Shown: in pieces, positions 1-8,572 of the stretch
Layout of the letters: each line of letters begins with the position of its first letter
Numbering within the stretch: position 1 is the stretch's first letter
Assembly (NCBI RefSeq): GCF_029674545.1
Contig: NZ_CP121354.1
Span: 3,171,001 to 3,235,000 of the forward strand
DNA length: 64,000 nucleotides
Direction of reading: 5' to 3'
From: Mesorhizobium sp. WSM4904
GTDB lineage: Bacteria; Pseudomonadota; Alphaproteobacteria; Rhizobiales; Rhizobiaceae
Translations under genes and position numbers: made by a program
The notes under the pieces: model-generated
Seen by the model: the letters and a program-made list of their open reading frames with translations, nothing else
Told to the model about the DNA's origin: nothing
The model's database searches: none

Positions 1-549
1 ACCTGGCCAGTTCTCCTGCGGCTCGACGACCGCGTAGAAATTGCCGCCATAGGCGATATCGACGACGAGCCGGCCGAGGCCGGGAATGTCGACGCCGACA
101 TCGGCCGTATGCAAGTAGCTGGCGACATTGAACATGCGCACGCTTTCGACGAATTCGCCGGGCTTCTTGTACTCGATGTCGACTTTTCCCGCCGGGGTCT
201 CGATCGATAGCCTGCCTGGTATGCGCGGCGTGACGAGCCCTTCCTCGAGCGCCGCGGTCACCAGGCCGATCGTGCCGGCACCGCACATCGGCAGGCAGCC
301 GCTGACTTCGATGAAGATAACGGCGAAATCGCAATCCTCGCGATAGGCAGGATAGATGATGGCGCCCGACATGATGTCGTGCCCGCGCGGCTCGAACATC
401 AAGGCCTGCCTGATCCAGTCATGGTTGCGCACGAACAGTTCGCGTCGTTCGGCGATCGGGACATGCGGCAGCAACGGACCGCCCCCGGCAACGAGCCGAA
501 CCGGATTGCCGCAAGTATGGGCGTCGATGCAAAAGAAGCTGCGGCGCAT
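1..549 (-). CDS. 4-hydroxyproline 2-epimerase / proline racemase family, partial
   Basis: The reading frame starts at ATG 549 and runs off the left edge, so only about 183 N-terminal residues are visible. Family members interconvert trans-4-hydroxy-L-proline and cis-4-hydroxy-D-proline in the cytoplasm. The start MRRSFFCIDAHTCGNPVRLV, the segment DWIRQALMFEPRGHDIMSG and the catalytic-cysteine segment SGCLPMCGAGTIG are typical. The residue after CG is Ala, where most members I know have His (MCGHGTIG). It is the last visible gene of the transporter and catabolic operon, 11 nt after the second ProW permease. trans-3-hydroxyproline dehydratase is the main alternative within the same fold. The second catalytic Cys lies outside the window. 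Confidence 0.85.
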   Translation of the reverse strand, partial: MRRSFFCIDAHTCGNPVRLVAGGGPLLPHVPIAERRELFVRNHDWIRQALMFEPRGHDIMSGAIIYPAYREDCDFAVIFIEVSGCLPMCGAGTIGLVTAALEEGLVTPRIPGRLSIETPAGKVDIEYKKPGEFVESVRMFNVASYLHTADVGVDIPGLGRLVVDIAYGGNFYAVVEPQENWPG

Positions 550-560
550 GATCTCTCCCT

Positions 561-1421
561 TCAGGCAGACTTTGCTGCGCCGGGTGCGCGGCTGCGCTGC
601 AGCGCGCCCCGCGACAGCCGGTCGAGGAAGATGGCGATCGCGACGATCGAGAGCCCGGCTCTGAGGCCGAGCCCCATCTCCATGCGGGTCAGCCCGCGGG
701 TCACCTCCGCGCCGAGTCCTCCCGCGCCGACGAGGCCCGCCAGAACGACCATCGCCAATGACAAGAGAATGCACTGATTGAGGCCGACCAGCAGCGTCGG
801 CGTCGCCGAAGGAATCTCGATCTTGAATAGGATAGAGCGTGGCGAGGCACCCGTAGCGCGCCCGAGCTCCAGAAGGTCCTTCGGTACCTGGTTGAAGGCG
901 AGCGTCGTCAGGCGCAGCATCGGCGGAATGCCGTAGACGATCGTGGCAATGATCGCCGGGACGCGGCCAAGGCTGAAGATCATGACGGCGGGGATGAGAT
1001 AGACCCATGGCGGCACCGTCTGCATGATGTCGAGCACAGGCCGGATGGCGGCCTCGAACTTTTTGTAGCGCGAGGCCAGGATGCCGAGCGGAAAGGCGAC
1101 CGCCACAGAGATGATCACCGCCACCGTCACCAGCGCCAATGTCTGCATCGACGCGGCCCAGAAGCCGGCGACCAGGCAGAAGAGGAGTGCGATGGCCGTC
1201 ACGATGGCGACCCGGATGCCGACGAGAAAGAAGGCAAGCGCGACGGCCACGACGATCGTCAAATAGGCAGGTGGATAGAGCAGTGCGGCTTCGATGGCGC
1301 TGAGCACTGCCTCGATGAATTTGGCCACGGCGTCGAAAATCGGATGAAAGTTGGTGTTCAGCCAATCCACGGCGGGCGCGAGATAAGCCCCTGGCGAAAA
1401 GCTGGGAAGACTGAAATTCAT
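561..1421 (-). CDS. Glycine/proline betaine ABC transporter permease (ProW-type)
   Basis: This 286-residue inner-membrane protein is one of two ProW/OpuAB-type permeases in tandem. It has an N-terminal amphipathic stretch followed by about six hydrophobic segments. The conserved loop GRATGASPRSILFKIEIPSA is the site that contacts the ATPase, and the motif AMVVLAGLVGAGGLG is characteristic of the family. The start chosen is ATG 1421 because it overlaps the stop of the upstream permease by 4 nt (ATGA), implying translational coupling; the frame stays open further upstream but that would lie inside the neighbour. It probably forms a heterodimeric channel with the upstream permease, served by the ProV ATPase and ProX binding protein. 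Confidence 0.9.
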   Translation of the reverse strand: MNFSLPSFSPGAYLAPAVDWLNTNFHPIFDAVAKFIEAVLSAIEAALLYPPAYLTIVVAVALAFFLVGIRVAIVTAIALLFCLVAGFWAASMQTLALVTVAVIISVAVAFPLGILASRYKKFEAAIRPVLDIMQTVPPWVYLIPAVMIFSLGRVPAIIATIVYGIPPMLRLTTLAFNQVPKDLLELGRATGASPRSILFKIEIPSATPTLLVGLNQCILLSLAMVVLAGLVGAGGLGAEVTRGLTRMEMGLGLRAGLSIVAIAIFLDRLSRGALQRSRAPGAAKSA

Positions 1422-2266
1422 CTTGTGCCTCCCTTGGCGCGGCGAGCCGCGCTCTGCGTGAGCCTGTCGAGCACCATGGTCAGGATGACGATGGCGATGG
1501 CAGCGTTGATCGAGGTGGCAATGTCGAGCGTGCGCACGGCCGAATAGATCGTCTCTCCGAGACCGCCCGAGCCGACGATGCCGGCGATGACGACCATGCC
1601 GAACGCCATCATCAGGCTCTGGTTGATCCCGGCCATCACGCTGGGGACAGCGAAGGGAAGCCTGATCTTGACGAACATCTGCCACGGGGTCAGGCCTGTT
1701 GCGTGCCCCAGTTCGACGAATTCGCGCGGCGTCATCCGGATGCCCAGCGCGGTCAGCCGGATGGCCGGCGGCATGGCGACGATGAAGGTGGCGACCAGCG
1801 CGGTCGCGGGGCCGTAGCCCAGCAGCGCGATCGCCGGGAGAAGGTAGATGTAGGGCGGCAGCGTCTGGATCAGGTCGAGTATCGGCTCCAGGAAGCGGTC
1901 GAACGCCCTGACGAAGCCCGCCACGATGCCGATGGGAATGCCGAACAGCAGCGCCAGTATGGTGGCGGTGATCACCAAGGCCAAGGTGCTCATCGTCTCG
2001 GGCCATAGCCCCATGATCGTGCAGAAGATCAGGGCGACCCCGGCGAGGACGCCGGCGACGGCGTTGATCAGCCGCCATGCCAGCAGCGCCGCGACGATCG
2101 CGATCACATAGAATGGCGCGAGTTGCAGGAGCCAGAGGATACCGTTGTAGGTTCCTTCAAGCACTGCCCTCAGGGTTTCGAACAGCCAGTCGCCATTGTC
2201 GCTGATCCAGCCGAGAGCCGTGTCCGTCCAGCTGTCGAACGTGTCGGTGATGGTCGAGATGTCCAT
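1418..2266 (-). CDS. Glycine/proline betaine ABC transporter permease (ProW-type)
   Basis: This 282-residue membrane protein is the first of two tandem ProW-like permeases. It has an N-terminal extension of about 30 polar residues, then several hydrophobic helices. The EAA-type loop reads GHATGLTPWQMFVKIRLPFA and the terminal signature MVVIAGIVGSGGLG is that of quaternary-amine importers. It lies 17 nt after the ProV gene and its stop overlaps the next permease start. The pair resembles two-permease betaine systems rather than E. coli ProU, which has one ProW. The substrate is a betaine-like compound by family; which one is not shown by the sequence. Confidence 0.9.
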   Translation of the reverse strand: MDISTITDTFDSWTDTALGWISDNGDWLFETLRAVLEGTYNGILWLLQLAPFYVIAIVAALLAWRLINAVAGVLAGVALIFCTIMGLWPETMSTLALVITATILALLFGIPIGIVAGFVRAFDRFLEPILDLIQTLPPYIYLLPAIALLGYGPATALVATFIVAMPPAIRLTALGIRMTPREFVELGHATGLTPWQMFVKIRLPFAVPSVMAGINQSLMMAFGMVVIAGIVGSGGLGETIYSAVRTLDIATSINAAIAIVILTMVLDRLTQSAARRAKGGTR

Positions 2267-2283
2267 GATGCTCCTCCCGAGAG

Positions 2284-3375
2284 CTACGCCGCGACGAGCT
2301 CTCCCACAGGCTTTCCGGCGACTCCGCGCAGCAAGCCGCGGATGGTGACGACGCCGACGACTGTCCCGTCCTCGACCACCGCCACAGCGTCGCGATCGGA
2401 CTGGGTGGTGAGGTCGATCAGCGCGCCGATGTCGGCTTCGGGCGAAGTCTGGAGAAGGGCATTCACGTCGCAGTGCGGCTGCGCGCTTTTGAATTCGCTG
2501 ACGGGCATCATCACGGTATGCGCCTTGACCAGGTGAATCCGGGAAATGCCTGCTACGAAATCGGAGACGTAGTCGTCCGCGGGCTTTGTTACGATATCCT
2601 CGGCCGTCCCGATCTGGACGATAACGCCGTCCTTCATGATGGCGATGCGGTCGCCGATGCGAATGGCTTCCTCGAGATCGTGGGTGATGAAGACCGCGGA
2701 TTTGCCGAGAGACTTCGTCAACTGCCGGAATTCGTCCTGCAACTGGCGGCGGATGAGCGGGTCGAGCGCGCTGAAGGGCTCATCCATGAGGATGATCTCG
2801 GGGTCGGCCGCCAGCGCACGGGCAAGGCCGACGCGCTGCTGCATGCCGCCGGAGAGCTCCGAGGGATAACGCGTCGTCCAGTCGGCAAGCCCGACCTTTT
2901 CGAGCGCCGCGCGGGCGATCTTGTTGCGCTCCTCCTTCGCAATGCCGCGCACTTCCAGGCCGAAGCCGGCGTTTTCGAGAACCGTGCGGTGGGGCAGCAG
3001 CGCGACGCTCTGGAACACCATGCCGATGTTGCGGGCGCGCATGTCGCGCAGCTCGGCCGCATTCAGCTTTGCAATCTCTTTTCCTTTCACCGTGATCTTG
3101 CCGAGGCTCGGCTCGATCAGGCGGTTAAGCAGCCGGATCAGCGTCGACTTTCCGCTTCCCGAGAGGCCCATGATGCAGAAGATCTCGCCGCGGCGGACCT
3201 GGAGCGAGGCGTCGGCGACACCGACCACGCAGTTGAATTCCTGGAGCACCTGCTTCTTGGACAGCCCGCGATCCGAGATGGCCTTGACGGCGGCGGCCGC
3301 ACGGCTCCCGAAAACTTTCCACACGGATTGGCAGTCGACCAGAATTTCATTGGGGGCATTCACGGCAGTGTTCAT
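2284..3375 (-). CDS. Glycine/proline betaine ABC transporter ATPase (ProV-type)
   Basis: This 363-residue cytoplasmic ATPase energises betaine-type import. Walker A is GLSGSGKSTLIRLL, the signature is LSGGMQQRVGLARAL, and Walker B is EIILMDEPFSALDPL. The N-terminal segment before the ATPase core and the C-terminal regulatory (CBS-like) tail are typical of ProV/OpuAA. The frame is open up to 3456, but ATG 3375 is chosen because GGGGA lies 7 nt before it and the upstream start would nearly abut proX. It sits 77 nt after proX and 17 nt before the first permease. In ProV homologues the C-terminal region senses ionic strength; whether this tail does so is unknown. Confidence 0.9.
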   Translation of the reverse strand: MNTAVNAPNEILVDCQSVWKVFGSRAAAAVKAISDRGLSKKQVLQEFNCVVGVADASLQVRRGEIFCIMGLSGSGKSTLIRLLNRLIEPSLGKITVKGKEIAKLNAAELRDMRARNIGMVFQSVALLPHRTVLENAGFGLEVRGIAKEERNKIARAALEKVGLADWTTRYPSELSGGMQQRVGLARALAADPEIILMDEPFSALDPLIRRQLQDEFRQLTKSLGKSAVFITHDLEEAIRIGDRIAIMKDGVIVQIGTAEDIVTKPADDYVSDFVAGISRIHLVKAHTVMMPVSEFKSAQPHCDVNALLQTSPEADIGALIDLTTQSDRDAVAVVEDGTVVGVVTIRGLLRGVAGKPVGELVAA

Positions 3376-3452
3376 TGCTTTCCCCATCGGGCACCAACTG
3401 GCCATCTTGTTTGCAGGCGGGCAGCCAGGTTGGCCGCCCGCCATCGACTGGC

Positions 3453-4304
3453 TCACTCGCTCTTGATGTTTTCCCAGCGCTTCAGGAGATCGGCATGGGC
3501 GTCGGTCCAGTCCTTGACGGCTTCTTCCATCTTCTTGCCGTCACTGACCTCGCCGTTGATCGCTGTGATGTCGGCGAGCGGGACATAGACGCTGGCGATG
3601 ACCTCGCGAGCATGCGGATGGTCGGCCGAGAAGCCCTTCTTGGCGATCCAGTAATAGCTCTGCGGCGGCGGGAAGACGCCCTTGGGATCCTTAAGGAACT
3701 TCACCGGATATTTCTGCATCATCCAGGACGGCTCCCAGATGGTGACGGCGATCCATTCCTTGCGATCGACGGCCGATTTCAGGGCGGCAGTCATGGCGGC
3801 CGTGCTGCCTTCGACGAGCTGCAGCTTGAGGCCATATTCCTTGACCGCCTTGGCGGCGTCGCGCATCAGCCCCGAACCCGGCTCGATGCCGACGATCTTG
3901 CCGCCGAACTTGTCGGCGTTGTCGTTGAGCTGATCCGTCGAATCGATGGTCACGTAGTTCGGCACCGCGATCGCCTGATAGAGGCCGTGCGAGACCGGGG
4001 AGACCTTCTCAAGGCGCTTCTTGTTCTTGTCCCAGTAGTCCTGGGCGACATAGTCCGTCTGCGAGGCGAGCAGCTGAATGTCGCCCTTAGTCAGCGCGGC
4101 GTAGGCGATGCCCCATTCGGAGAAGTCGACGACCTTGACGGTGTAGCCGGCGTCTTCGAGCACCTTCTTGGTGATGCCGGTGATGGGAGTGAGATCCTCC
4201 CACGACATCGTGCCTACGGTGATGGTCTTTTCCTCCGCTTGGGCCGACAGCATGGTCATACCGACCATCGCGGCAGCGCAGAGCGCTTTCCACAAAGTCC
4301 TCAT
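3453..4304 (-). CDS. Glycine/proline betaine substrate-binding protein (ProX/OpuAC family)
   Basis: This 283-residue protein has a Sec signal peptide (cleavage expected near residue 23, after LSAQA) and no lipobox, so it should be a soluble periplasmic binding protein. The mature start ITVGTMSWEDLTPITGITKK and the segments WGIAYAALTKGDIQ and IAVTIWEPSWMMQKY fit the OpuAC fold. The aromatic residues around WEPSWMM could supply the box that cages a quaternary ammonium group. It is the first transporter gene, about 80 nt after the FAD oxidoreductase, so catabolism and uptake are probably cotranscribed. The ligand is not determinable here; proline betaine, betonicine or glycine betaine are candidates. 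Confidence 0.9.
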   Translation of the reverse strand: MRTLWKALCAAAMVGMTMLSAQAEEKTITVGTMSWEDLTPITGITKKVLEDAGYTVKVVDFSEWGIAYAALTKGDIQLLASQTDYVAQDYWDKNKKRLEKVSPVSHGLYQAIAVPNYVTIDSTDQLNDNADKFGGKIVGIEPGSGLMRDAAKAVKEYGLKLQLVEGSTAAMTAALKSAVDRKEWIAVTIWEPSWMMQKYPVKFLKDPKGVFPPPQSYYWIAKKGFSADHPHAREVIASVYVPLADITAINGEVSDGKKMEEAVKDWTDAHADLLKRWENIKSE

Positions 4305-4383
4305 TTGTTTGCTCCTGCTTTTCTCATTTCATTCCCCTGAAGACCTCTGCGGTCGCTCAGTCTTCACATTGCGCGGCCAGGGC

Positions 4384-5715
4384 TCATCCCTCGCGGCCAG
4401 CACGCAATTCCTGCCAACGGATCACCGCGTTGACGCCAAGCCACGCGAACGGCTCGGGAGGAAGCCGCGCGGGTCGAGGTTGATCCGAGTATCTGTCGAG
4501 CATTGCCGAGCGGGTGCCCGTCGCGAGGTCCGCGGCCATGACGCCGGCAAGCGTACTTTTGACGGTGCCAAGGCCGTTCTCGCAGCACGCCGAATAGAGG
4601 CCTTCCTCGATCTCGCCGAAGGCGGGCACGTGGTTGCGGCTGAGGCAAAGCCTCCCGGCCCAGACATATTCAAACGGCACGTCCGCGAGGTCCGGGAACC
4701 TGGCATTGAGCGACGCCCGTTGCTCGGAAGCGATCCGGCCCAGCCGCTTTTCGCTGACCCGGACGGGCCAGTCATAGGTGAACCGGGTGCGGATCACGAT
4801 TCGCGAGATGCCGTCGCTGCTTATCTTCCTGACAGTGGCGCCCATCGGGTCGGCGGGAAGCAACGCCCATCTGTCCTTTCCCGTCGCCTTCGCGGTGAAG
4901 GGGGCAGTCATCGACGCATAGGTGAAGATGTGCATCAGGCGGCCGCGGAAGTAGCCGAAATCGTCGATATGCCCGTTGACGCCAAGGATTACTTTTGGCG
5001 CGATGACGCTTCCGGTGCGCGACACCGCTGTCCAGGCCCCTGCAGCCCGGGTGAGCTTGAGCACCGGCGAGTGCTCGAACATGTCGACCTTCGATGCGAG
5101 CCCCGCCGCGAGCCCGCGGATATACTCGGCGGGCTGGATCATCACGGCGCCGGGCGTGTAGAGGCCGCCGAGGTAGTATGACGATCCGGTGATCTCCCGC
5201 ATCTCGTCCGCACCCAGCAAGCGATGCTCTTCTCCGATTGCCTTGAGCGATCGGCTGTAATTGGCATTGAGCGTCATGCCGTGCTCGGTCGCCGCGGCGT
5301 TGATCTTGCCTGAGGGGTCGAAGGTGCGCGCGGACATGCCGTATTCCGCCGCCGCCTCGGCGGCAAAGGCGATCGCGAAACGGTTCTGGGCGATCTCCGC
5401 CTTTGTTTCGGCTTCGCCGGCGACCGAATATTCGCCCGAAGACAGATTGTGCGGGGTGTCGATCATGTAGCCGGAGTTCCGGCCTGCCGGGCCCTTGGCG
5501 ATCTCGCCGGCTTCCAGCAGGACGATTCTGTCGCCGGGCCGAAGCTGGGCCAGCCGCCGCGCCGCGGAAAGGCCGGCGAAGCCGCCGCCGACGATCAGCC
5601 AGTCCGCCTTGATATCGCCGTCGAGCGTGCGGACGGGGAAACAGCGCCTGCTGATCGCCTCCCAGCCCGAGACACCGGATTCAGCCGGAAGCCGCTTGAC
5701 GACGAGATCGCTCAC
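4384..5715 (-). CDS. FAD-dependent amine/D-amino-acid oxidoreductase (DAO / PuuB-like)
   Basis: This 443-residue flavoprotein has the N-terminal dinucleotide motif WLIVGGGFAGLSAARRLA near residues 39-56 and the C-terminal FAD-contact region ENGLGTVKSTLAG. These mark the DAO superfamily (COG0665), which oxidises secondary or primary amines. In the inferred pathway it would oxidise cis-4-hydroxy-D-proline to pyrroline-4-hydroxy-2-carboxylate. A PuuB-like or N-methyl-amine oxidase role cannot be excluded, and overall it looks closer to PuuB-type enzymes. The start is GTG 5715, overlapping the aldehyde dehydrogenase stop by 4 nt (GTGA), so the two are coupled. The transporter genes follow downstream. 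Confidence 0.85.
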   Translation of the reverse strand: MSDLVVKRLPAESGVSGWEAISRRCFPVRTLDGDIKADWLIVGGGFAGLSAARRLAQLRPGDRIVLLEAGEIAKGPAGRNSGYMIDTPHNLSSGEYSVAGEAETKAEIAQNRFAIAFAAEAAAEYGMSARTFDPSGKINAAATEHGMTLNANYSRSLKAIGEEHRLLGADEMREITGSSYYLGGLYTPGAVMIQPAEYIRGLAAGLASKVDMFEHSPVLKLTRAAGAWTAVSRTGSVIAPKVILGVNGHIDDFGYFRGRLMHIFTYASMTAPFTAKATGKDRWALLPADPMGATVRKISSDGISRIVIRTRFTYDWPVRVSEKRLGRIASEQRASLNARFPDLADVPFEYVWAGRLCLSRNHVPAFGEIEEGLYSACCENGLGTVKSTLAGVMAADLATGTRSAMLDRYSDQPRPARLPPEPFAWLGVNAVIRWQELRAGREG

Positions 5716-7229
5716 CGGACGGTCTCGTCGACGGAACGGTCGGAAAGATCAATCCAGATCGTCTTCAGCTCGCAGTAGTTGTCATGCGCGAAGACCGACT
5801 TGTCGCGCCCGCCGAAGCCGGATTCCTTGTAGCCGCCGAACGGCGTGGTCGCGTCGCCTTCGCCGAAGCAGTTGACGGTGACGACGCCCGCCCGGATCTC
5901 GCGCGAGAGCTTGATCGCCTTGCGCAGGCTCCCTGTGTAGACGGATGCGGTCAGGCCGTAGTTCGTGTCGTTGGCAAGCGCGATCGCCTCGGCCAGCGAA
6001 TTGAACGTTGTCACCGAAAGGATCGGCCCAAAGATCTCCTCCTGGAAGAGGGGGCTCGCAGGCGTGACCCCGTCGACGACGGTCGGCTCGATGTAGGCGC
6101 CCTTATGCGTGCCGCCGCCATGGGCGAGCGAAAGCTTTTCGGTCTTCACGTCGGCGAGGAAGGATTTCACCTTCTCGAAATGGTTCTTGCTGACCAGCGC
6201 GCCGATGCGGTTTTCGGGATCGAGCGGATCGCCGGTCTTCCATTCGCGCATATATGCGCCGATCCGCTGCAGCAGTTCGTCCTTGATCTTGGCGTCGACG
6301 ATGAGTCGCGAGGTGGCTGAGCAGTTCTCGCCCATGTTCCAGAACGCGCCGTTGACCACCTGCTCGGCGACGAGGTCGAGGTCCTCGGCATCGTCGAGAA
6401 CCACCGCCGGGTTCTTGCCGCCGCATTCCAGCACCACGCGCTTGAGGTTGGAGTCGGCCGCATAGCGCAGGAACCGGCGGCCGGTCGGCGTCGATCCGGT
6501 GAACGCCACCATGTCGACGCCCATATGCATGCCGATCGGCTCGCCGACATCCTTGCCGCCGCCGGGCACAACATTGAAGACGCCCGCAGGGATGCCCGCC
6601 TCGTGGGCGAGCTCGGCGACACGCAGCGTGGTCAGCGTCGTCTCCTGCGCGGGCTTCACGATCACCGAGCATCCCGCGGCCAGCGCTGGTCCGATTTTCC
6701 AGGCCAGCATCAGGAGCGGAAAGTTCCACGGCAGGACGCAGCCCACGACGCCGACTGGCTCGCGCACGACCATCGTCAGCGCCTTCGACCCGACAGGCGC
6801 GGTGTTGTCGTAGAGCTTGTCGATGAGCTCGGCATGCCAGCGGATGGTGTGGATCGTGTCCGGCACGTCGACGGTCTGGCATTCGCGGACCGGCTTGCCG
6901 CTGTCGAGGCTCTCCATGACCGCCAGTTCGTGGCGGTTGCGCTCCAGCAGCTTCGCGAACTTTAGAAGAACGGCCTTGCGCTCGCCGGGCGCGAGATGCT
7001 GCCAGCGGCCGTCGTCGAAGGCTTCACGGGCCTTGTCCACGGCAAAATCGACGTCGCTGGCATCGCAGGCCGCGATCTCGGCAAGCACCTCGCCGGTCGC
7101 CGGATTCGTCGTCCTGAAGGTCTTGCCGGATTTCGCCGGGCGGAAGGCTCCGTCGATGAAGGCATTGGTCGGGAATTGAATCTCGGCGGCGAGCGCCTTG
7201 TATTCGGCGGCGGTCAAAGGTTCATGCAT
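5712..7229 (-). CDS. NAD(P)-dependent aldehyde dehydrogenase
   Basis: This 505-residue enzyme belongs to the ALDH superfamily. The catalytic Cys303 is in ENCSATSRL, the general-base Glu268 is in VVLECGGKNP, and the cofactor motif is AFTGSTPTGRR. It resembles PuuC-type semialdehyde dehydrogenases, including the terminal ELKTIWIDL. In the inferred hydroxyproline route it would oxidise 2-oxoglutarate semialdehyde to 2-oxoglutarate. The frame is open further upstream, but ATG 7229 gives a normal-length protein and overlaps the DapA-like stop by 16 nt. Both flanking genes overlap it, so this is a tightly packed operon. Confidence 0.9.
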   Translation of the reverse strand: MHEPLTAAEYKALAAEIQFPTNAFIDGAFRPAKSGKTFRTTNPATGEVLAEIAACDASDVDFAVDKAREAFDDGRWQHLAPGERKAVLLKFAKLLERNRHELAVMESLDSGKPVRECQTVDVPDTIHTIRWHAELIDKLYDNTAPVGSKALTMVVREPVGVVGCVLPWNFPLLMLAWKIGPALAAGCSVIVKPAQETTLTTLRVAELAHEAGIPAGVFNVVPGGGKDVGEPIGMHMGVDMVAFTGSTPTGRRFLRYAADSNLKRVVLECGGKNPAVVLDDAEDLDLVAEQVVNGAFWNMGENCSATSRLIVDAKIKDELLQRIGAYMREWKTGDPLDPENRIGALVSKNHFEKVKSFLADVKTEKLSLAHGGGTHKGAYIEPTVVDGVTPASPLFQEEIFGPILSVTTFNSLAEAIALANDTNYGLTASVYTGSLRKAIKLSREIRAGVVTVNCFGEGDATTPFGGYKESGFGGRDKSVFAHDNYCELKTIWIDLSDRSVDETVR

Positions 7230-8134
7230 TGGTTTGCTCCCGACGTGATCTGGGCGACCGTGCGCTTCAGCGTGGCGACGACAGTCTGCAGGGTCCGCTT
7301 TTCTTCGGAATTCAGAGGCCGCAGCGGCGTGCGCACGCCGCCTGTCTTGAGGCCGGCCAGCTCGCATCCATGCTTGATCGACTGGACGAACTTTCCGCAT
7401 TCGAGGAAGTCCATCAGCGGCAGCATTGCCGTCATGATGGCGCGGCCCTTGTCGAAGTTCTTTTCGAGCACGCAGGCTTCGTAGAGCGCGACATGCTCGC
7501 GCGGCAGGAAGTTCGAGCCGGCGCAGACCCAGCTCCTGGCCCCCCAGGCGAAGAATTCGAGCGCCTGGTCGTCCCAGCCGCAGGACAGCGCGATGTGCGG
7601 GAACTTGCGGGCAAGCCGATGCAGGTTGCCCATGTCGCCGGAGCTTTCCTTGATGGCGACGACGTTCCGGGACTTCCCGATGCGGGAGAAATATTCCTCG
7701 CCCATCATGACGCCCATGCGGGCGGGGTAGTTGTAGAGCATGATCGGCAGGTTGGCCGCGCGGTCGACAGTCAGCGCATGAACCGCATTCTCCCGCTCGG
7801 TCGGCAGCGCGTATGGCGGCGACGAGACGAGGATCGCGTCGGCGCCGATCTCCTTCGCCGCCTTGGCGTACTCGACGGAGTCTTCGGTCCTGATGGCGCC
7901 GGTGCCGATGATGAGGGGGAGGCGGGTGCCGATCACCTGCTTGGCGTAAGCGCCGAGATCGAAGCGCTCCTGCGCGCTCTGGGCGTAATATTCGCCGGTA
8001 GAGCCGCCGACGATGATGCCGTGCACCTTGGCTTCGATGAGTGACTCAAGAACGTCGGCGAAAGCGGCGTTGTCGATCTGCCCGTCCGGGCCAAGCGGCG
8101 TCACCGCCGGCGTATAGATGCCCTCGAACTTCAA
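7214..8134 (-). CDS. DapA-family lyase/deaminase (DHDPS/NAL fold)
   Basis: This 306-residue TIM-barrel protein belongs to the dihydrodipicolinate synthase / N-acetylneuraminate lyase family. The Schiff-base lysine is Lys162 in VVAIKESSG, the catalytic tyrosine is Tyr134 in MLYNYPARMG, and the GGSTGEYY loop replaces the usual GTTGE. Context fits 1-pyrroline-4-hydroxy-2-carboxylate deaminase, the third step of hydroxyproline breakdown. It is unlikely to be the lysine-biosynthesis DapA. The start chosen is TTG 8134, with GGACGGAGAA just upstream, because it gives the normal N-terminus KFEGIYTPAVTPL; upstream in-frame codons would run into the promoter. It is the first gene of the operon. Confidence 0.85.
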   Translation of the reverse strand: MKFEGIYTPAVTPLGPDGQIDNAAFADVLESLIEAKVHGIIVGGSTGEYYAQSAQERFDLGAYAKQVIGTRLPLIIGTGAIRTEDSVEYAKAAKEIGADAILVSSPPYALPTERENAVHALTVDRAANLPIMLYNYPARMGVMMGEEYFSRIGKSRNVVAIKESSGDMGNLHRLARKFPHIALSCGWDDQALEFFAWGARSWVCAGSNFLPREHVALYEACVLEKNFDKGRAIMTAMLPLMDFLECGKFVQSIKHGCELAGLKTGGVRTPLRPLNSEEKRTLQTVVATLKRTVAQITSGANQCMNL

Positions 8135-8260
8135 GACAGTTCTCCGTCCCTGGGGTGGCCGTTTCGACCAAAGCGTCGTTCGGCCAAAGGGGAGCTGTCT
8201 GCGAACTCTCCAGTGAGAGTCCCCAGCGCCGAAACCGGTCGATCGCATTTGATGGCGCGG

Positions 8261-8289
8261 AAGATTGCACGCCGTCGAAGCGGAGTCAA
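8261..8289 (-). promoter_or_regulatory. Predicted promoter of the DapA-like/ALDH/FAD/betaine-uptake operon
   Basis: Read on the minus strand, TTGACT (8289-8284) and AATCTT (8266-8261) are separated by exactly 17 nt. This lies 127-155 nt upstream of the TTG start at 8134. The same arrangement, TTGACT-17-GATTCT, occurs before gntR. The -10 match is weak, so the call rests on the repeated layout. Confidence 0.5.
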
Positions 8290-8314
8290 CAGATTGTATT
8301 ATATACGTACACAA
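8283..8314. promoter_or_regulatory. Putative GntR/FCD operator, copy 1
   Basis: This 32-bp block matches 9334-9365 with the same internal spacing: GAGTCAAC, a variable base, GATTGTATT, a variable core, then GTACACAA. The part TTGTATT(N6)GTACACAA (8294-8314) has imperfect dyad symmetry of the TTGTnTACAA kind expected for FCD-type GntR regulators. It lies at and just upstream of the predicted -35 box. The adjacent GntR protein is the obvious candidate ligand; binding is inferred. Confidence 0.6.
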
Positions 8315-8572
8315 AATTTATACGGACAGAACACAATGCTGCCGAAGGCTGTCGAAGCGTCCTCCGGAGCCACAAGTGCGACAGCTGCCCAGTTGCCGCG
8401 GAAGCCCCCGAGGCAGACAGAAAGCCGCGCGCGCCACCGAGTGGAGTCATACATCAGAGTTGAGAGGAGGCGTGCCTTTCGGAGCGAGGCGTGCTTTATG
8501 CACCTTTACGGATGCTGAAACGGCTCCGCACGCAGAGTTGGAAGGATGTCGATCCGAAGGGTGAAAGCGCCG

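Noticed and set aside
2473..3588. Long plus-strand open frame opposite proV
   Set aside because: Antisense to the ATPase with Walker motifs; high GC content explains such long shadow frames.
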